In this document: positions 52,915-63,762 of the stretch, in pieces | Numbering within the stretch: the stretch's first letter is position 1 | How the letters are laid out: every line of letters starts with the position of its first letter | DNA from: Takakia lepidozioides | Lineage: Eukaryota; Streptophyta; Takakiopsida; Takakiales; Takakiaceae | Length of the DNA: 64,000 bases | Direction of reading: 5' to 3' | NCBI GenBank assembly: GCA_030704615.1 | Contig: JAKLZA010000009.1 | Coordinates: 62,001 to 126,000 of the forward strand | Program-made: the position numbers and the translations under genes | Notes under the pieces: model-generated | What the model saw: only the letters and a program-made list of their open reading frames with translations | Told to the model about the DNA's origin: nothing | Databases searched by the model: none

Positions 52915-53304
52915 TTTGGCGACCATACTGGGGAACTGAGTCAAGAACAACCAGATGTGACAGGCATCTGGTGGGATCATGGTGGTTGGACCATTAAAGA
53001 ATTTGAAGTGAATCAAATTCCCTGTGGAGCAAAGGAAGAAAGATTGTCCAAACAATTCTTTCAAAGGTTCTTGGAATTGCCAGACGGTTGTAAGGAAAAT
53101 ATTCTTAAGCGAGTGCATGATGCTGATCTGGAATGGGGTCTAGAGATAGGAGTGATAAAGATTTATCAGGTAGCCTGTAGAGGAAGAGCACGTTGGTTAC
53201 CAACGTTGGTTTATGTGATAGCATTGCTATCCATTCATCGAGTAGAGTTTGAAGGCTGGGAAGAAAGAAAGGTGAATGTTTATACTCATATGCATGAAGC
53301 ATGA
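52807..53304 (+). CDS. Gag leader frame crossing the LTR/primer-site boundary (element 2)
   Basis: An open frame begins at an ATG inside the LTR, passes through the primer site and continues as ELSQEQPDVTGIWWDHGGWTIKE, ERLSKQFFQRFLELPDG and LEWGLEIGVIKIYQVACRGRARWLP, stopping at 53302. The part after 52935 looks like genuine protein (many Trp, charged helices). It ends at a deletion junction where GAAGCATGAAACTG (53296) joins sequence equal to position 190 of element 1, so the middle of gag is missing. Whether initiation really occurs in the LTR is unknown. Confidence 0.5.
   Translation: MTDCFARAEYLEISNSSILEFPPRIAKGWVSKSRATFGDHTGELSQEQPDVTGIWWDHGGWTIKEFEVNQIPCGAKEERLSKQFFQRFLELPDGCKENILKRVHDADLEWGLEIGVIKIYQVACRGRARWLPTLVYVIALLSIHRVEFEGWEERKVNVYTHMHEA
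52917..52934 (+). other. Primer binding site
   Basis: TGGCGACCATACTGGGGA begins two bases after the 5' LTR. TGG at the start pairs with the CCA end of a tRNA, and the TGGCG...GGGGA form resembles sites used by many plant gypsy elements. The exact tRNA cannot be named from sequence alone. Confidence 0.75.
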
Positions 53305-54428
53305 AACTGTTGAGGAGTATATGGAAAAGATGGAATTGATGATGAAAAAGCTGGCTGCAGTACCAACCCCCGGTTTATAGAAGACTTGGTTTGTGAGTGG
53401 ACTAAGACCAGAGTTGCAAAAGAAAGTGGATATGTTACCCCATAATACAGTGGAGGAGGCATTTGAAACTGCAAACAGAATTGAGCAATTGGGAATGCTC
53501 AGGAGAGAGAAAAGGGATGATGAGGACTCTGAGGATGAGTCAGATGAAGAAGAAGAGCAAGAACTAAAAAGGAAGAGTAAGAGAAAGGAGAAGTTGAAGA
53601 GGGATAACTATGAAAAAAGATTGGAAGAAATCTTGAAGAAGTATGCCACAGAGGCTGCAACACATTGGAGGAAGGGTGTATGGTGTGCAAAGTGCCAGAA
53701 TGAAGGCCATACCACCACAGAATGCCACATGAAGGAGAAACACTGTACTATATGTAAAATGGATAACCATTCTACTGAGAATTGTTACTACAACAGAAGG
53801 ACAGCTGCAAGAGAACCTAGGCAAGTAAGGGTGCATCAGGTGCAGCCCCAGCGAAGAAGAAACAATGATCAGGACCACTATGGTAGGTCTGGTGGTTATA
53901 ACAATGGCATGGAAAGGAGAAGTAATTCAAGAGGGAATTACCAAGGAAATTCCAGAGGCAACTATCAGGGTAATCCAAGGGGAATTACCAGCCCGGGAAT
54001 CACGATTACAGAAATTAATCCAAGAACAGACCAAGGGCGAGGACCCAATGGTGAAGAACTATGTTACTATTGTAATCAGCCAGGACATCGCAAGGCAGCC
54101 TGTTCATTCTGGATTAGACACCAGAATGAGATGAGAGCTCATGTGGAATGAGGGCCCAGTGGTGGCAGCTCACATGGTTAGGCCATGTGTTGTACCAGAA
54201 GTAAGTACAATGATAGTAACAAGAAGTAAAGCCAAACTAATACCTCCAGTAGTAGAGGAAGAAGATGATAATGAAGGTGGCAGTGATATGCCTGAAGATG
54301 ATGAGGCTTGGAGAGATGAGAAGGAACTGCACAAGGAAGTGGCAGATACCATAAGGGAAATGCAGAAGAGTACTGATATTCCTGTGGCAGATTCCTCTGA
54401 TTCTGATGGAGAAGAAGAAGGGAGGTGA
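53305..54428 (+). pseudogene. Gag of element 2, interrupted
   Basis: This region matches element 1 gag from residue about 60: ETVEEYMEKMELMMKKL, three CCHC knuckles (CAKCQNEGHTTTEC, CTICKMDNHSTENC, CYYCNQPGHRKAAC) and the GNSRGNYQG tract. It is broken by TAG at 53378-53380 (CAG in element 1), by a one-base insertion near 54143, and by another frame change near 54420. Zinc knuckles package the RNA in the capsid. Inactivation of gag with intact pol means that this copy depends on others. Confidence 0.9.
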
Positions 54429-57400
54429 GGATGAAAGAAAGAAAGAAGATGCAGACATGCAAAGTAATGAAGAGACTTTGGCTGAAGTAATATGCCAGAC
54501 CAAAGCAGAAATTACCATTGGACAGCTATTGGCTGTGGCACCTTATTGTAGGCACAGGCTGTATCAAGCAATCAATCGAATTGCCCAGGAGACAGGAAAC
54601 ACAGACCTGAACAGCAAGGTGACCAGTTATAATGTGAAGCCGGAAGGGCGAGAAACAGTCATGGACTTTGATGATTCTATGCCAGTAATCCAATTGAGAA
54701 TTGGAAGCACAGAACTAACTGATGTACTGATAGATGGAGGTTCTGGAGTAAATATCATGACAGACCAATTAAGGAAGAAGCTTGGTCTAAGTAACATGAA
54801 ACCAGCCCCATTTACAGTAACAATGGCAGATCAAAGAAGTGTACAGCCATTGGGATTAATAAGAGGAGTTAAGATACAGATACAGAAGATGATCTTTATG
54901 ATCACAGTAACTGTGTTGAAGATGGATGAAGTCATGGAGGCTTACTCCTTATTATTGGGACGTCCGTGGCTGAAACAGGCCAGGGTATTCCATGACTGGA
55001 ATTCTCAGTTACTAACCGTGCATAATGGGATACACGAGATACAAATTACCACAAAGAAATCTAGTAGATTACCTGCTACAAGAAGACCTCGAGGAGTCAG
55101 AGAGTATGACTGGAAAGGAGGACTGGATGAGGAGCAGGAAGCTACCCTATTTGCTGCACACCCAGAGTGGGAGCAGGTTGCAGAGATGCGGCTGGAAAGC
55201 CTAAGTTGTTTAAGAGGTATCTGCTGTGGTGTAGTGACAGCAACACCAACTGAAGAGGAAACCAGCAGTTACCCATCACATTTCTATGAAGAAAGAGAAG
55301 GAGAAATGGAAATCCTAGAGGAACCAGCCACTGTGAGCTTACAGGATGAAGTGGTGACTGGTTGGACAATCACAGCTGATGAGCAAGTGAGGGAAGTGAA
55401 TGTGGGAACTAAAGAGGAACCGAGGATGGTGAAAGTAGGAGCTGATTTGGAGCCGGAATTCTTTGAAGAAGCTAAAAGCTTGTTCATCAAATACAGAGAT
55501 GTATTTGCTTGGAGCTATGAGGATCTAAAAGGGATACCACCTGAAGTCTGTCAGCATAAGATTGAACTGGAACCAGGGTCAGTACCAATCAAGCAGGCGA
55601 GGTACAGAATGAATCCCAACTACGCACAGAAGGTTGGAGAAGAGATCAAGAAGTTGGCTGAGGCTAAGTTTATATACCCAATAGAGTATACAACTTGGTT
55701 GTCACCCATTGTTATAGTTCCCAAGAAGAATGGTAAACTAAGAGTTTGTGTGAACTACAAGAAGCTGAATGCTTGTACGAAGAAAGATCCTTTCCCTTTG
55801 CCATTCACAGAAGCAGTATTAGACACTGTGGCAGGCCATGAGATGTACTCATTCATGGATGGCTTCAGTGGTTATAATCAAGTGCAAGTGGCAGAAGAAG
55901 ACCAAGGAAAAACAGCTTTCATCACAGACTGGGGTGCTTATGCATACAAAGTCATGCCCTTTGGACTTTGTAATGCACCAGCGACCTTTCAGAGAGTGAT
56001 AAGTGAATCTTTTCATGAGTATCTGGATGATTTCATGCAGGTATTCTTGGATGATTTCAGTGTGTACAGCTCTAAGAATGAGCACTTGCATAAATTGGAG
56101 TTATGTCTGGCCAGATGCAGGATGAGAGGTCTGGGCCTGAATCCAGAGAAGTGTACTTTCTGTGTGAACTCAGGGGTGCTTCTGGGACACATTGTGTGTA
56201 AGAAGGGACTTCTTGTGGATCCCAGGAAGACAGAGTCCATTAAAGCCTCTCCACCACCAGTGAATGTTAAGAGTCTAAGGAGATTCCTTGGGCAAACCAG
56301 TTATTACAGAAGATTTGTCAAAAGGTATGCACAAATAGCAGCACCATTGAGCAAGCTTCTGAAGAAAGATGCAGTGTTTGCCTGGACAGCTGAATGTCAA
56401 CAGGCGTTTGAGGAACTTACACTGTCAGTAACAACTACACCTGTGCTGATTAACCCTCACTGGCATGTAGTATTTCATGTTCACTGCGATGCATCAGGAG
56501 AAGCGTTGGGAGCGGTGTTAGCCCAGAATGTTACAGGAAATATAGATTCACCTGTGTACTATGCTAGCAGGTTGATGAACAGTGCTGAAAGGAACTATAG
56601 CACAACGGAAAGAGAAGCATTGGCAATGATCTATGCAGTGAAGAAATTCAGGCATTACCTGTTGGGCAAGAAGTTTATGTTCTATGTGGATCACCAGGCT
56701 CTGATATACCTGGTAAACAAACCTCTGATAAGCGGAAGAATAGCAAGATGGTTGATAATCTTGCACGAGTTTGAGTTCGAGGTTGTTTACAAGCCTGGGA
56801 GACTGCATCTTGTGGCGGATCACTTGTCACGGTTATCAACAGGAGAACCAGCCACAGGAATAGATGATCAATTACCAGATGCGAGTCTATTTGCAGTGGA
56901 GGTGCAGGGAAGTGCAGATGACTGGTTAGATTGGCAGTGGCCAATCAGATACTACCTTGCTCATGGTCAGTGCCCACCTAGTTATGGTAAGGAGCAGAGG
57001 AAGAGAATCGCTATCAAAGCTTTACCTTATACTATGGTAGGAAGCAGAATGTATAAGCTAGGACCTGATGGAGTACTAAAACGATGCTTGTACCACCATG
57101 AAGTAAATAAAGTTTTGGAGGAAGTTCATAAAGGAGTGGCTGGAGGTCATTTTGGAGAAGAGACTACCAGTAGGAAGATACTACTCGCAGGTTACTGGTG
57201 GCCTACTTTGTTCAAAGATGTACACGAGTATTGTCAGAGTTGTGATGAATGTCAGAGGCTAGGACCTTTGCAGAGATCTGGAAGGATGGCCTTGCATCCT
57301 ACAATGCCTACGGAACCATTTCAGAAATGGGGACTAGACTTTGTTGGACCAATTAACCCACCAGCCAAGAATACACGGAACAGGTACATAATTACAGCCA

Positions 57401-58200
57401 CTGATTATACTACGAAGTGGGTGGAAGCTAAAGCTTTGAGGGACAACACAGCCAAGTCCACAGCAAGGTTCCTGTATGAGAACATACTTACACGATTTGG
57501 CTGTCCCTTAGAATTTATCAGTGATCAGGGAAGTCACTTCATGAATGAGACCATTGAGTTGTTGACTAAAGAGTTCATGATTGTGCATAGAAAGAGTACA
57601 ACATATTACCCACAGGGTAATGGGCAGGCAGAGGCTACCAACAAAATACTATGTACTATCTTGGCTAAGATAGTCAATGCAAACAGAACGGATTGGGATA
57701 CAAAGCTGCTGACAGCTTTGTGGTCATACAGGACTTCATATAAAGTCACCACTAAGTATACACCATTCCAATTAGTTTATGGTATGGAAGCCTTACTTCC
57801 AGTGGAATTCCTGTTACCTACCATGAGAACGGAGTGGGGAAAGAGAATGGAATTGCAAGATTCCATTAAGGTCAGGAAACATGAATTATACCATGTGGAA
57901 GAAGTACGTGCTGATGCAGCTGATAATATGACCAGAATTCAGATGAAGAGAAAGGAACAGTTTGATGAAGGCAAGTTAAAGACTTTTAAGACGGGGGATT
58001 TGGTTCTATGGTTGCAGAAGAAAGGAAAGATTAAAGCTTCTAAGCTTAAATCACCATGGAAAGGACCTTATGTCATACAAAAGATGTATGATAACAACAC
58101 CGCCATGTTACAAACCATTAACAAAGAAATGCTGGGAAGAGTCAATGCCAATAAGTTAAAGGGATACAGTGGTATCCATGACAAACCCATTGCAGCATGA
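54406..58200 (+). CDS. Pol polyprotein: protease, RT, RNase H, integrase (element 2)
   Basis: An uninterrupted 1264-residue frame. Protease: LIDGGSGVNIM near residue 110. RT: SPIVIVPKKNGKLRVC near 440, YKVMPFGLCNAPATFQR near 515, active site FLDDFSVYS near 548. RNase H: HCDASGEALGAVLAQ near 695, with TEREALAMIYA and YVDHQALIYL. Integrase: zinc block GGHFGEETTSRK ... CQSCDECQ near 910-950, DFVGP near 980, SDQGSHF near 1040, NGQAEATNK near 1075. The tail ends SGIHDKPIAA, where one extra base relative to element 1 closes the frame. All catalytic residues are present. Confidence 0.95.
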   Translation: MEKKKGGEDERKKEDADMQSNEETLAEVICQTKAEITIGQLLAVAPYCRHRLYQAINRIAQETGNTDLNSKVTSYNVKPEGRETVMDFDDSMPVIQLRIGSTELTDVLIDGGSGVNIMTDQLRKKLGLSNMKPAPFTVTMADQRSVQPLGLIRGVKIQIQKMIFMITVTVLKMDEVMEAYSLLLGRPWLKQARVFHDWNSQLLTVHNGIHEIQITTKKSSRLPATRRPRGVREYDWKGGLDEEQEATLFAAHPEWEQVAEMRLESLSCLRGICCGVVTATPTEEETSSYPSHFYEEREGEMEILEEPATVSLQDEVVTGWTITADEQVREVNVGTKEEPRMVKVGADLEPEFFEEAKSLFIKYRDVFAWSYEDLKGIPPEVCQHKIELEPGSVPIKQARYRMNPNYAQKVGEEIKKLAEAKFIYPIEYTTWLSPIVIVPKKNGKLRVCVNYKKLNACTKKDPFPLPFTEAVLDTVAGHEMYSFMDGFSGYNQVQVAEEDQGKTAFITDWGAYAYKVMPFGLCNAPATFQRVISESFHEYLDDFMQVFLDDFSVYSSKNEHLHKLELCLARCRMRGLGLNPEKCTFCVNSGVLLGHIVCKKGLLVDPRKTESIKASPPPVNVKSLRRFLGQTSYYRRFVKRYAQIAAPLSKLLKKDAVFAWTAECQQAFEELTLSVTTTPVLINPHWHVVFHVHCDASGEALGAVLAQNVTGNIDSPVYYASRLMNSAERNYSTTEREALAMIYAVKKFRHYLLGKKFMFYVDHQALIYLVNKPLISGRIARWLIILHEFEFEVVYKPGRLHLVADHLSRLSTGEPATGIDDQLPDASLFAVEVQGSADDWLDWQWPIRYYLAHGQCPPSYGKEQRKRIAIKALPYTMVGSRMYKLGPDGVLKRCLYHHEVNKVLEEVHKGVAGGHFGEETTSRKILLAGYWWPTLFKDVHEYCQSCDECQRLGPLQRSGRMALHPTMPTEPFQKWGLDFVGPINPPAKNTRNRYIITATDYTTKWVEAKALRDNTAKSTARFLYENILTRFGCPLEFISDQGSHFMNETIELLTKEFMIVHRKSTTYYPQGNGQAEATNKILCTILAKIVNANRTDWDTKLLTALWSYRTSYKVTTKYTPFQLVYGMEALLPVEFLLPTMRTEWGKRMELQDSIKVRKHELYHVEEVRADAADNMTRIQMKRKEQFDEGKLKTFKTGDLVLWLQKKGKIKASKLKSPWKGPYVIQKMYDNNTAMLQTINKEMLGRVNANKLKGYSGIHDKPIAA

Positions 58201-58309
58201 TTTGCATGTTGAAACGCAAGAGCAGTCACGGGCTGCACCAGTGTTACCAACGGAGTATGGAGCACTTGTCGCTAGGCCAAGCATATATGACCAGGGCGGG
58301 CGGAAAAGG

Positions 58310-58492
58310 CGAAACACAGCCTATCACAGCCCATCAAGGTGAAACACAGCCTATCACAGCCCATCACAACGTGACACAGCCTATCACAACCTACCACAGC
58401 GTGTCACAGCCTATCACAGCTTACCACAGTGCATCACAGCCTATCACAGCGTACCACAGTATGACACAGCCTGTCACAGCTCAACACAGCCT
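58310..58492 (+). repeat. Coding minisatellite of element 2
   Basis: About six diverged 30-bp CACAGCCTATCACAGC units lie at the same position as the nine-unit array of element 1, so copy number has changed since the two elements separated. Confidence 0.9.
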
Positions 58493-58519
58493 ACTAGGGT
58501 TACACGATCCATAGAATCA

Positions 58520-61500
58520 GTGACAGGTGGACGCACAATAACTTCAGGAAAATGGCTGACGGAAGAAAAGACGGAAACCAGTTTAAAAATAGACACGTGG
58601 AAGTCAGGGCGCGACACACAGCTGAGAAGGAAGTGCAAGAACAGGTGTCATCAAGAAAGAGGACAAGAATGGCCGTCAAAATACCTAATCAGCGCGTCAA
58701 ATTGGATGAAAGGCGGGCCCATTAATGAATACGGAAAAAGGGGAACGGAACAAACGGCAAGTACAGAAAAACGAAATTCTTGTCACATGTGTGATCCTAG
58801 TGGACTATCCAGCAGGGAAAGTCCACTAAAGAAAATGAAATCTAAAATCCAGTCACAGCGGTTACAGCCAATAGAAAGCCAGAGAAAGGATCAAGAAATT
58901 GGAGGGAAATTAAGCGCAAGAGGCGGCGTCGTTCTGAGTAACGGGCGTCTCGACGGGACAGACCATCAATGCTATAGCTTGGAAACTATGGAGGAACTAA
59001 CAGACTATACGCTCGCAATATTACTTACGCAGTGGCATAGACACGAAAGAACAGAGCGGAGCTTTTCTCTTGATCGATGCTTGCAAGCCCCACAGGCTTA
59101 CAAGAAATTACCCATAGCTTTTTGTGGCAACCATACGTTTATGCTTTGTGCACTACAGGCATTTCTGCATTGTTCACATTTCTGCAGTTGTTACAGCCAA
59201 AACATTTCTGTGGGTCTAAAATGAAGAGAGTGAGAGGAATGGAGGAAATCAGGGTGAAGAGCACCACAATTCTGCAGAAACAAACGATTGCTACCCCACA
59301 GGCGATACAGATACTGAAGGAGCTGAGATTGCAAGGATTGCAAAGCATAGATTGGACATTGCACCATAGACAGTACATGTTACAATTCTTGCAGAACTTT
59401 GAGCCAAGGACAGGAACAACAACGGTGAAGGGAGTTGAATTAGTAATTACTCCCCTATACCTCCAGCAATTGTTTCGATTGCCAGCAGGTCAGGTGCATG
59501 TGGAGGAGCACAGGGCAAGACTGCAAATAGGGGACTTATTCCAAGAAGGGAGTTTCTTTAAAACTCAGGGTTATGCTTGTACCAAGGCCGTGTACCCAGG
59601 GCTAAAGGAGGTAGGCCAGGTATTGAACGTTCTGATTGCCATGAAACAGAACCAACAGTATTTGAGCAGATCCTTCACGGAGGAAATACTCAAAGCCCTG
59701 AAAGGACAAGAGGTAGAATGGGCGGACATAATGTACAACGCACTGGTAGAGGAGATGAAAAGATTACAAGGTACTACCGCAAAGTCTCCTATCATAGTGT
59801 CTGGCCCAATCATTGCTCAAATAATTCTTGATTCTGGCATACTTGATGCGCAAGAAAGAAAGGAGATGAGAGTGTTTGAGCCAGAAACCACTGCAATGGA
59901 AGAGCAAGGCTCTTCACACAGTGAGGGTGGACTAGCAGGGCAACCCGAGACTAAGAGGCAGAGACGGGGAAAGACTGTAGTGGCGGATCCACTGGCTTCA
60001 CGGATTCCGCATGATAATGTTTCCCAAGCTCATGTGCAGGAAGGGGCACAGCAGCACAGAGAACTGCTATTACTGGAAGCAGGACCTTCAGAGAGGGAAG
60101 AGGAAGTTACTTCAGTATCACAGCCATCACAGCCAGCTGATCGGCTTGTCACAAGGTTACAAGTTGTCCATGCAGCTCAACCAGAAATAATTGATTTGGA
60201 AAAAGAAGGGTTAGATATTCCAACTACAGAACAGATAGTGGCAGAAATTGAAAAGGGGACCTTCTCTATGAATATTCTGGTCTGGTCAAGGAGACAGAGA
60301 TTCCAGAGGTGCAACAGTTGCCCAAGGGAAATCCTGAGGTGCATATAATACACACACCTGTGTCGGAGGTACCACAGGTAGAATGTCAAGACACTGCAGC
60401 ACCGGTGATGGATGAAGTGGTTCAGGAAGAAAATCCGGTGGGACAATGGCCTGAGTGGTTCGTGAGACATCACATGGTTGAGGATCAGGAGGAACAGCAG
60501 CAACCTCACCATGATGACCCTCAACAGGCAATGCTGATGAGTTCCATAGGCAGGACACTTAATTTGTTGGGGACTTATGTCAAATCCCATGTTCCAACTA
60601 CCCAATTGACAGCCTTGAGAGAGGAACTCAGGAAGGAGTTTGAGGCTCGACTAGCCACTGAGTGTGCAAACAAGGTCGATGAAGAGGTCACTCTCAAGAT
60701 GCAGCAGGACTTGGAAAATACAGAAGCGGCTTTGCAATTGGCCAAGGAACAATTGATTGAGGCAGGCCTCGCGCAAGACCAGTTGCACGAAGCACATAAG
60801 CAACAGCTATACCAATCTACAAAAGAAATAAACAGTCAAGCGGAAAAATGCACAAAGGCAGAGGAAGAGAATGTTGAGCAAATGAACCTCATTGTTGATA
60901 TGAAGAATACAATCTGTCGCAATGAGGATACTTTCAAGCAATACAAGCAGATTGAAGCTGATCAAGAGAAGTACATTCTGGAGTTGCAACAAACGCTCGT
61001 GGCCAATAGAAATGAAATCTCGGTCACTAACAAGGCTTGGAAGGAAGCTAATAATCTACTTGCTGCCTATGCGAATTTGGTTGAACCTCATGCGAAGCGC
61101 ATGGAGGCTTTACAACAGCAATTAGAAGTGTACAAACTCAGAGAGGAGCACACTCTCAGAGGAACCACAAGCAACTTGGTGGATAACAGCCTTATGCAGG
61201 TCTGGTTAGCACAAGGGCCAGTGGAGGGCAAAGCACCACGAAAGCTCACCCAAAGCGAGATGAATGAGCTCAGACTGCAAGTGCAGAACATTGCCACAAC
61301 TACTATAGACAATGTCTATAGTAGGATAGCAGAGTTACAGGAGGATGTAGACGGACTGCAGACTCAAGTGGAGGACCTCACTTCAAATATCGACAAAAGA
61401 GTCTATATCCCTCAGGAACAGCTAATGGCTTCTTATTTACAAGCCAGAACTTTGGCTTTTCAGTCTTCACAGGAGGTGCAGGAGATGCCAATGATACAAG

Positions 61501-62192
61501 AGCCAGTACCACCAACACCACAACAAGTCACTGTACCAGTAGCTGAACCTGTTGTTACTACAACCACACCACAGCCACCACAGCCTGAGGTATGGGGCAA
61601 TGCTGCTTTTAACCCACCTAAAACTCCAGCTGCAAGGGAGTACAGTAGGGCTATGATTATGCCCTTCAACCAAATTCCCATCATGTTGGATTTGGCTTGG
61701 AAAGAATTTAGTCCTCCGCAGTCATTCGCACATTACTACCAAATCATGCGTATTTGGCTGCCAGTGGCAACTAGGACTAAAGTTCTTCCGAACAATCGAC
61801 ATATTGAGGATCATCACTTTGCACAATACTGGCATGAGGCAAGTACAATGTTGAAGGAATTAATTGCCTTCCAAGTTGTACATGGATTCATTTATACCAA
61901 GACCAAGGAGGTAGCAAGTATTGTCATGGGATGCGGGTTATACTACGCTGCTTGTTTTCTGGTACGTTATCACATTGAGCAGCACAAGATGCAAGCACGC
62001 TTTCTGAGTTATTCCAGTGGGGATCATTGGATCTTACCTTCAGTGCCACCTCATATGTACCTATATGAGGCAAAAGTTATGATGCAAAAGGATTCTCAAA
62101 TTCGTTCATGGTTTCAAGCGGCCTGGAACAATTTGTCAACACAGAAATTAAGGGACATGTGGCATGGAAATACTTGCACGGTGCACAAGTAA
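58520..62192 (+). pseudogene. Third ORF of element 2 (coiled-coil protein after integrase)
   Basis: Frames 58520-59224, 59077-60348 and 60309-62192 follow the third coding region of element 1. A leader contains CHMCDPSGLSSRESPLKK. A conserved globular part runs MKRVRGMEEIRVKSTTILQ to PIIVSGPIIAQIIL (59221-59830). An acidic linker, a long coiled coil (60600-61400, heptads rich in Gln, Glu and Leu) and a Pro/Thr-rich segment follow, then FNQIPIMLDLAWKEFSPPQSFAHYYQIMRIWLP. Frame changes lie near 59200 and 60265, and a 22-base deletion after 62147 ends it early. No enzyme motif is visible. It may be a structural or host-interaction protein. Confidence 0.75.
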
Positions 62193-62638
62193 TTGGTACC
62201 CCACTCACCTGGACTGACAAGGAGCTCAGTGTCTTCACCAATTTTGCTGTTCAGCGTTTACAGCAAGTTGTAAAATATAAACTTCCAGACATGATAGGAC
62301 AACATTGTATGCCCAGAGGATTCCACAAAAAGTTCGACAATTAAAACACCTGAGAGGTGATGAGGATTCTGATACAACTGTTTCTTCAGCGGATTCTTTT
62401 GACATGGGAGAAGACTATGCAATTCAGATGGCAGAGAAGAAATGACGGGGGTCTCCTATGCCTGAAAGGTTACCTCGATATCAGCCTCCAGAGGGCCTCA
62501 CTTATCCTGGTAGTGTTCAAACATCTCCGTCAACCAGTGACAGACCTCGGGCTCGTACACACAGTCCGCCACAAAACTCTCAACGTCAGAAAGGTGCTCA
62601 CTCACAAAGGTTTGCTAATCGCAATCAGTAAACCGTGA
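62193..62638 (+). pseudogene. Remnant C-terminal tail of the third ORF
   Basis: Frames 62108-62344 and 62357-62638 match residues of element 1 from WKYLHAAPVIGTPL to the Ser/Pro/Arg-rich end, but in shifted frames because of the deletion near 62148 and small changes near 62330 and 62445. The stop position before the polypurine tract is conserved. Confidence 0.7.
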
Positions 62639-62652
62639 GGACACGGCTTTTT

Positions 62653-62669
62653 GAGAGGGGAAGGGGTAA
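62653..62669 (+). other. Polypurine tract of element 2
   Basis: GAGAGGGGAAGGGGTAA directly precedes the 3' LTR, one base different from the tract of element 1. Confidence 0.88.
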
Positions 62670-63685
62670 TGTTAGAGGACTGTCTGGGACTTAGACACTT
62701 ATACTGGATCTGTAGGGTACCCTTAATTTTTGCACAGACTGAGACCAACAGGAGCCTTAGGGGTGACAGCAGCGCACTGTAGAGGGGGGTTACACAGTCC
62801 GTCACAGTCGTCACAGCCGACACAGCCACACAGCCAGTCATAGCCGACACAGCCAGACACAGTTAGCACAGCTCGTCACAACCCGACACAGCCATCACAG
62901 CCAACACAGCCCGTCACAGCCGACACAGCCACACAGCCAGTCACAGCCCGACACAGCCAAACACAGTCGCACAGCCAGTCACAGCCCGTCACAGTTTCAC
63001 ACAGCCAGTCACAGCTTGACACAGCTGTCACGACCAGAGGGAACGGAGAGCAGGACAGGGAAGTGACTGTGGGGAACAACACCTGCAAATGGAACATGTT
63101 AGTTCACGGACGACGGTTAGTGAGGGAAACGGTTAGAGCCACGGGTAGGAAGATAAAGGGAGAAGCAAGGACTGAGAAGGGGACAAATATATATTCTTGG
63201 AAGCACTTTAGGGGGGAGGACTTCTTGGTGATGCAGGAGAGGGGATCGGACGGAGAGTAAAGATGGAGACCACGGAGAAGGAGGAAAGATGATTAGTAGA
63301 TGCTTGTTATATGCAAAGCTGTAGTGATATTGTAGAGCAGATTAGAGACACAATGGCTTCGGCCTGATACCTGATAAATCATAATCTGATACTTATACGA
63401 TACAATCACACTGTGTAGAGAGATCTGAGTGAAGCTGTGGAATGAATGGATGAGTTGATGGAATCCGATAGATTGATGAAGCAAACTGATACTTAATTAG
63501 TAATGGTAAGGTAGCTAACATGAATGCGGAAAGGGAAACAAATAGGAAACACCCCCATGATACACTAGCTGTAGGTCATGACTGATTGTTCTGCGCGGGC
63601 TGAGTACTTAGAGATTTCCAACTCTTCTATCTTGGAGTTTCCGCCTCGGATAGCGAAGGGATAGGTGAGTAAAAGCCGCGCGACA
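62670..63685 (+). repeat. 3' LTR of element 2 (1016 bp)
   Basis: Same ends as the 5' LTR (TGTTAGAGG ... GCGCGACA). It is 21 bp longer, within the minisatellite at 62797-63030, where one CACAGCC-type unit has been gained or lost. The 5-bp duplication ACATT follows at 63686-63690. Confidence 0.95.
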
Positions 63686-63690
63686 ACATT

Positions 63691-63762
63691 TCCGTGGAAT
63701 GCCCAAACCGGTGACATTTGTCACACTTAGCTTGGGTTCTTCCTTCAGGACAATATGGAGGT
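63691..63762 (-). pseudogene. Upstream gag zinc-knuckle piece of element 3
   Basis: The minus strand encodes PPYCPEGRTQAKCDKCHRFGHSTE up to the target duplication. CDKCHRFGH is the first half of a CCHC knuckle whose last Cys and following knuckle are at 51905-51918, across element 2. This proves that element 2 inserted within the paired knuckles of element 3. At 63763 the gag sequence stops abruptly at a GCTATTTCATGAGC block. Confidence 0.85.

Larger units (their letters stand above)
51920..63685 (+). mobile_element. Complete Ty3/gypsy LTR retrotransposon, element 2
   Basis: The element is bounded by TG...CA LTRs (51920-52914 and 62670-63685), a primer site, a polypurine tract and a 5-bp target duplication. 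Its length is 11766 bp. The pol frame (54406-58200) is intact, but gag has a deletion, a stop and two frame changes, and the third ORF is broken in several places. LTRs differ by few substitutions plus a 21-bp minisatellite length change, indicating recent insertion. It would need gag from another copy to move. Confidence 0.97.
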
